From contig NZ_OZ193413.1 of the NCBI RefSeq assembly GCF_964275155.1, positions 868,001 through 932,000 of the forward strand: a stretch of 64,000 nucleotides of DNA, in the 5' to 3' direction. The notes under the pieces were generated by a model that had not been told where the DNA came from, did no database searches, and worked only from the letters and a program-made list of their open reading frames with translations. The translations under genes and the position numbers were made by a program. The stretch comes from Curculioniphilus buchneri (GTDB lineage: Bacteria > Pseudomonadota > Gammaproteobacteria > Enterobacterales > Enterobacteriaceae). Positions within the stretch are counted from its first letter, which is position 1; each line of letters opens with the position of its first letter. Of this stretch, positions 59,297 to 64,000 are shown piece by piece.

Positions 59297-60241
59297 ATGA
59301 TTAAATCTATATATTTCAATACTGGTAAAAAAAATTTAATTCCTGTTAAAAGTATTACAGAAAATCATCAACTAAATTTGAATAAACCTTCCTGGTTAAA
59401 AATTAAATTTCCAGCTGACTCTACTCGTATTCAAGAAATTAAAGCAATTATGCGAAAAAATAGTTTACATTCTGTATGTGAAGAAGCTTCTTGTCCGAAT
59501 TTATCAGAATGTTTTAATCATGGTACTGCCACATTTATGATTTTGGGCACGATTTGCACTCGTCGTTGTCCATTTTGTGATGTAGCGCATGGACGCCCTA
59601 TTACACCAGATATCAATGAACCAGAAAGATTAGCACAGGCTATTTTTGATATGAAGTTACGCTATGTTGTAGTAACATCTGTTGACCGCGATGACCTCAG
59701 AGATGGAGGTGCGCAACATTTTACTAATTGTATTAGCGCAATCCGTAAAAAAAATCCTTCGATCCAAATTGAGATACTTGTACCGGATTTTCGTGGTCGC
59801 ATGGAGCAAGCTCTAGAAATTATTAATATTACGCCACCAGATGTATTTAACCATAATTTAGAAAATGTACCTCGATTATATCGTCAAGTTCGTCCAGGTG
59901 CTAACTATAATTGGTCACTAAAGTTATTAGAAAGATTTAAATTAGCTAATCGACATTTACCGACGAAATCTGGTTTAATGTTAGGATTAGGTGAGACAAA
60001 TGAAGAAATTATTGAAGTTATGCATAATTTACGTAACTGTGGTGTTACAATGCTAACATTAGGTCAATATTTGCAACCGAGTCGTCATCATCTCCCTGTC
60101 AGACGTTATGTTAGTCCGAAAGAATTTAATGAGATGAAAAAGGAAGCTCTAGCGATGGGATTTACCCATGCTGCTTGCGGACCTTTTGTACGCTCTTCTT
60201 ATCATGCAGATTTACAATCTCAAGGGATTGAAGTGAAATAA
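59297..60241 (+). CDS. lipA: Lipoyl synthase (radical SAM)
   Basis: LipA inserts two sulfurs into protein-bound octanoyl groups. Both iron-sulfur sites are visible: the auxiliary cluster motif CEEASCPNLSEC and the radical SAM motif CTRRCPFC, plus the C-terminal RSSYHAD with the Ser ligand. ATG 59297 gives 314 residues against 321 and a good match from LIPVK onward. An open frame runs up to a GTG at 59231, but that extension is hydrophobic and has no counterpart in the family. The ribosome-binding site is weak: GAGG lies 20 bases upstream of 59297, so the start is less certain than the gene. Confidence 0.94.
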   Translation: MIKSIYFNTGKKNLIPVKSITENHQLNLNKPSWLKIKFPADSTRIQEIKAIMRKNSLHSVCEEASCPNLSECFNHGTATFMILGTICTRRCPFCDVAHGRPITPDINEPERLAQAIFDMKLRYVVVTSVDRDDLRDGGAQHFTNCISAIRKKNPSIQIEILVPDFRGRMEQALEIINITPPDVFNHNLENVPRLYRQVRPGANYNWSLKLLERFKLANRHLPTKSGLMLGLGETNEEIIEVMHNLRNCGVTMLTLGQYLQPSRHHLPVRRYVSPKEFNEMKKEALAMGFTHAACGPFVRSSYHADLQSQGIEVK

Positions 60242-63200
60242 TTAATTTATAGACGATATAAAAAATCAAAATTGAATATTAAGTTTAAGGTAGATAAGAT
60301 ATATTTTAAAACTTTTTGAACTGAGCTGCTAAGATTTTTATTTAGAAATCTTTAGTATAAAAGGTAAAAGTTTTATATATAAAAATATATTTTTATTTAC
60401 TAAAAATATATACTAATATTATTAGCTGTGATTCAAGGATTATAACATTTTTAATTTTTATTAATATTTTTCATTTTAGATATGAACTATTAAACATAGT
60501 AGAAAATAATTCTATATATTCACTTCTATTTTTTACAATCATTGAAACATTCAGTTACATTGTTTTATACTCTATAACGATCCTTTTCTTTTAAATTTCA
60601 TCTAGATAAAATGAAATTTTTTAAAAATGAATGTATTAAAAATAGTTAATTATAATTAATAGAAATATTCTAATAACATATAATTATGTTGCATTAACAA
60701 ACAATAACAATCAAGAAGTATATATAGATATTTGTTTTTTAAAGTAAATAATATATAAAATATTATTTAAGTTTTAATGATTAAGCATGTAATTTTGTAT
60801 TTTATTGTTTACAATTTAGATTGGTTTTCTCTATGGGATTATAATATCGTACCAAACATGGTAAACCATTCAATAGTTATTTTTATATAACTTTTATATT
60901 TTCATTAATCGTAATATTTTAATAAGCTGATAGATATAATGTTTTAGCACTATAGTAGTAGTTTTTACTATCTACATAAATTATTTCAGTTAAAGCATAT
61001 ATTGTTATTATTTTTCTATATAATTTTGTATGTGAATAAAAAACAATCACATTACATAATCTATACAAATAAACTAAGTGCTATCAGTCTTAGTCAAAAA
61101 CTAAGATACTGTCTTCCTAAAAATCCAATAATTAACATTATACAAATAATTATGAATACCAAATTAGTATTTTAAATATATATCAATATAGTTCAATTAT
61201 ATTAACTTTCGCTAAATCAGTTATATCAAAAATTTAAAATACATGTGTTAGAGTTAACAACTTATTGATGTAGAAAATATTATATCATTTGAATCTATAT
61301 TAAAATTTAGAGTTTAATATTATATTTCTAATACAATACAAATATTCTAGTTTTAATTTACAAATATCATCAATTGATATCAATAACATTTTATTAAAAA
61401 TTATTTGATTATATAAATATAGTTTACATTATTAGATTTTATATTCTTAAAATTTTTTCAAAAATACATCTGACTTGAAGTTTTCAAACTGTGAGAATAC
61501 ATGATATTGCAATATCAACATACTATTATTTATACTGACTATATCATCAACAAGATGAATTATGACGATTCATGAGCATAGAATATCGTTAGATGATATT
61601 CGATCATCACATAAAACAACTGATATAAATTAAAAAAATAATTGTTATAATAATATTTATACTAAATAATAAATTTATCTCTATTTTACAGAATAACTTA
61701 TGTGATATAATTAATAATTATACAGTATTTTATCAATCAATAAATATTACTGATATAAATACGAAAATGAATAAAATGGTTATATATTAAATGATATCAT
61801 TTATTAATATATTTTAATTGAACAGAATTTCAAATAAAACGCTATACATTATACATTATAATTATATAATTTGAAAGTTAGATTATAGATAATCACGCAA
61901 TATCGATACTTCTCGTCGGCTATAATTGTAACGCAATATACAAAATAGACTCTTCTATGGCACCTATATATACTATAAACTATAATCAGATATTTACTAT
62001 GATCTAAGACATATCCAAATTTAAGTTTATTATTAAGTTATATTTTATTATTTTTCAGATTATATTATTTTTCAGAATGTAAAGACAGACAACTATTATT
62101 ATGAATATTTTAATTTAGACTAAATAACAACGTACCTATCATAGAATGATGATATATGCTCTCACTATAAAGAACATGTTCTAATTGTTAGATAATTATA
62201 CGATATCTTTAATTTTAGTGATTTTATGCTTATTTTATGTTTTAAATTATTTGTGCATTTTACACGTTGTGTGTTTAACTTTATTGTATAAATATTATCA
62301 TATTAACTTTATAAATTTATATTTTAGAATAATGTTATTCTGTTATAGATTGACTTAAAAAGTATACAATAAATAAGGCAATATATTTTTATATAGAAAA
62401 CTGTTAGTGCCACTAATAATAATATGTTTTGAAAAAATTAATTTTTAGTGTCGTTTGACTCATTTAAAAATTTTTATAAAAATATTAGACATAATCGGTT
62501 TTAAACTATAAAATATAACATGTGATATGATATTTCATCACTCCATATTCATAATGCTTATTTCATTAACTAAAATAATCAATCATCAGTAGATATTAAT
62601 ATTTCGTGTTTTGATCATGTCAACTATGACAAATATATTTGGAATGTTATTCCAACAAATAACACCTGTTTTTATCATCCATAATCCAAAATTAAAGAAG
62701 ATTACTTACTGGCTTAGTTTTATGATATATAAAACTTAAATGATCATCAAAAATGATGATATTTTTAGACATCTTGAATTTTAAGTTGCATTTAATGTCT
62801 TAATCTTGCTATAGATTACTAACTTATTTTAGTTAAAAAAATAAATCAGCCTTATTTATAATATAACATTTTATTTTCAATAATCATTCACTTATTAAGC
62901 TAAATACTTTTTTAATTATTATTAATGAATTATTGTAAAAATTTTAACTCAATCATCATCAGTATGACATGATATAATGTTCTGTCCATCATATTAGTTA
63001 TGATGCTGTTACTAAGTTTGGTAACAGCACATTAAATTAAACAATTTATCACTAAAATAAGTAAATAGTACATTAAATATATTAAGGATTGTATTTCTTA
63101 AGTATGTTGCTAATAAATGATGGATATTTTCTCACTTAAAAAAAGCGCGTAATCCGTTCACTATAGATAAAATCAGTTAGAATCTGGAAAACAAGACAAT

Positions 63201-63355
63201 ATAGGTTTATAATTAATTTTTTATTTCATAGTGATACTATGTTTGAAGAATATTAGTGCACAATAAAATTATTAATGTACCAATTCATAAATCCAGCATT
63301 ATATGGTGGATTTATGGTGAAACATGGTAACCATTCTAACTGTAATTCATAACTC
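60242..63355. other. 3.1 kb gene desert between lipA and dnaX
   Basis: No gene or readable remnant on either strand. Ordered elements are few: a 17-base-period tandem duplication around 62047-62076 (ATTATTTTTCAGA twice), and two overlapping hairpins, CATCAT/ATGATG (62987-63005) and TGCTGTTAC/GTAACAGCA (63004-63012 with 63021-63029), without T-runs. The ancestral partner of dnaX, apt, is not traceable. Confidence 0.6.
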
Positions 63356-64000
63356 ATGAACTATCAAGTGCTTGCTCTTAAATGGCGTCCGAAAACATTC
63401 GAAGACGTAGTAGGTCAAAAACATATCTTAACTGCTTTAAAACATTGCCTTTCTCTAGGCAGAATTCATCATGCTTATCTTCTATCAGGCACCCGCGGTG
63501 TGGGTAAAACCACCATTGCCCGACTGTTAGCTAAGGGGTTAAATTGCGAAACTGGTATTACAGCTATTCCTTGCTGTCAATGTAAGAATTGCAAAGAAAT
63601 TGAGCAAAGTCGTTTCATTGATTTAATCGAAATAGATGCTGCCTCTCGTACGAAAGTTGAGGATACTCGAGAACTTTTAGATAATGTTCAATACGCTCCG
63701 GCATGTGGCTCTTTTAAAATTTATCTTATTGACGAAGTTCATATGTTATCCAGACATAGTTTTAATGCATTGCTTAAAACTTTAGAAGAGCCACCACCAC
63801 ATGTTAAATTTTTACTAGCTACTACTGATCCACAAAAACTACCAATGACCGTACTTTCTCGATGTCTACAATTTCATTTAAAAGCGCTTGATGTTACACA
63901 TATTAGAGATAGACTTGTTTTCGTACTTCAACAGGAAGGAGTGAAAACAGAGTTTCGTGCTCTACAATTAATCGCTCGTGCTGCTATGGGTAGCATGCGT
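63356..64000 (+). CDS. dnaX: DNA polymerase III subunits tau/gamma, 5' part (cut by window end)
   Basis: DnaX is the ATPase of the clamp loader. The 215 codons present start MNYQVLALKWRPKTFEDVVGQ and include Walker A GTRGVGKTT (about 43-51), the zinc-module cysteines (CETG...CCQCKNC), Walker B LIDEVHMLS, LLKTLEEPP and the sensor segment TDPQKLP. The frame is open to base 64000 with no disruption, and about two-thirds of the gene should lie beyond. No strong ribosome-binding site precedes ATG 63356, but the start aligns with E. coli MSYQVLARKWRP. Whether the gamma frameshift site is kept cannot be seen here. Confidence 0.95.
   Translation, partial: MNYQVLALKWRPKTFEDVVGQKHILTALKHCLSLGRIHHAYLLSGTRGVGKTTIARLLAKGLNCETGITAIPCCQCKNCKEIEQSRFIDLIEIDAASRTKVEDTRELLDNVQYAPACGSFKIYLIDEVHMLSRHSFNALLKTLEEPPPHVKFLLATTDPQKLPMTVLSRCLQFHLKALDVTHIRDRLVFVLQQEGVKTEFRALQLIARAAMGSMR

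Noticed and set aside
1..64000. A novel defence, secretion or biosynthetic gene cluster
   Set aside because: Every intact gene is a known housekeeping family in ancestral context; no unexplained long open frame remains.

Overview
The window looks like a piece of the chromosome of a long-term, host-restricted gammaproteobacterial symbiont of the order Enterobacterales. Every recognisable protein is a close homologue of an Escherichia coli / Yersinia / Sodalis-type housekeeping protein. The DNA is strongly AT-rich. Genes fill only about 59% of the window (my sum of the intervals listed here). The remainder is AT-rich spacer, with single gaps of up to 4.6 kb. There are no insertion sequences, phage genes, CRISPR arrays, toxins or transport islands. 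Three genes survive only as decayed remnants: rimP, an sdaC-type serine transporter gene and lpxL. A fourth, rlmE, is split by a one-base shift inside a run of nine A. This pattern fits an obligate insect symbiont still losing genes. A type II dehydroquinase gene (aroQ) directly before accBC points to a Yersinia/Serratia/Sodalis-like ancestor rather than an E. coli-like one. I cannot name the genus from sequence alone.

Layout: (1) 1.4-5.6 kb: aroQ-accB-accC-yhdT-panF (shikimate pathway, fatty-acid synthesis, pantothenate uptake). (2) 7.7-8.3 kb: rpiA alone. (3) 9.3-27.8 kb: greA, rlmE-ftsH-folP-glmM-secG-tRNA-Leu(GAG), then a terminator, a new promoter, a dead rimP, nusA-infB-rbfA-truB-rpsO-pnp and deaD. 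This block is collinear with the E. coli 69-minute region but lacks dacB/yhbY, argG, metY, a working rimP and nlpI. (4) 28.9-30.5 kb: pitA on the minus strand, followed by a 4.6 kb gene desert. (5) 35.1-43.7 kb: aroF-tyrA, bamD(-), rluD, clpB, tRNA-Glu(UUC). This is collinear with E. coli aroF...clpB-rrnG, with the tRNA-Glu standing where the rrnG spacer tRNA lies. (6) 43.7-48.5 kb: decayed DNA holding the sdaC and lpxL pseudogenes. (7) 48.5-60.2 kb: cspE, leuS-lptE-holA-nadD, mrdA-mrdB, lipB, lipA (the E. coli 14-minute cluster, thinned). (8) From 63.36 kb: the start of dnaX, cut by the window edge.

Functionally the retained genes cover translation and its maturation (infB, rbfA, truB, rpsO, rlmE, rluD, leuS), transcription and RNA turnover (nusA, greA, pnp, deaD, cspE), replication (holA, dnaX), proteostasis (ftsH, clpB), envelope building (glmM, secG, bamD, lptE, mrdA, mrdB) and cofactor or amino-acid synthesis (aroQ, aroF, tyrA, folP, nadD, lipA, lipB). 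Aromatic amino-acid and cofactor supply is a common nutritional role of such symbionts, but the window alone does not prove it. I found no previously undescribed multi-gene system. The most interesting signals are the poly(A) frameshift in rlmE, the eroded editing site in LeuRS, the probable orphan rrnG tRNA-Glu, and regulatory signals that persist amid decay.
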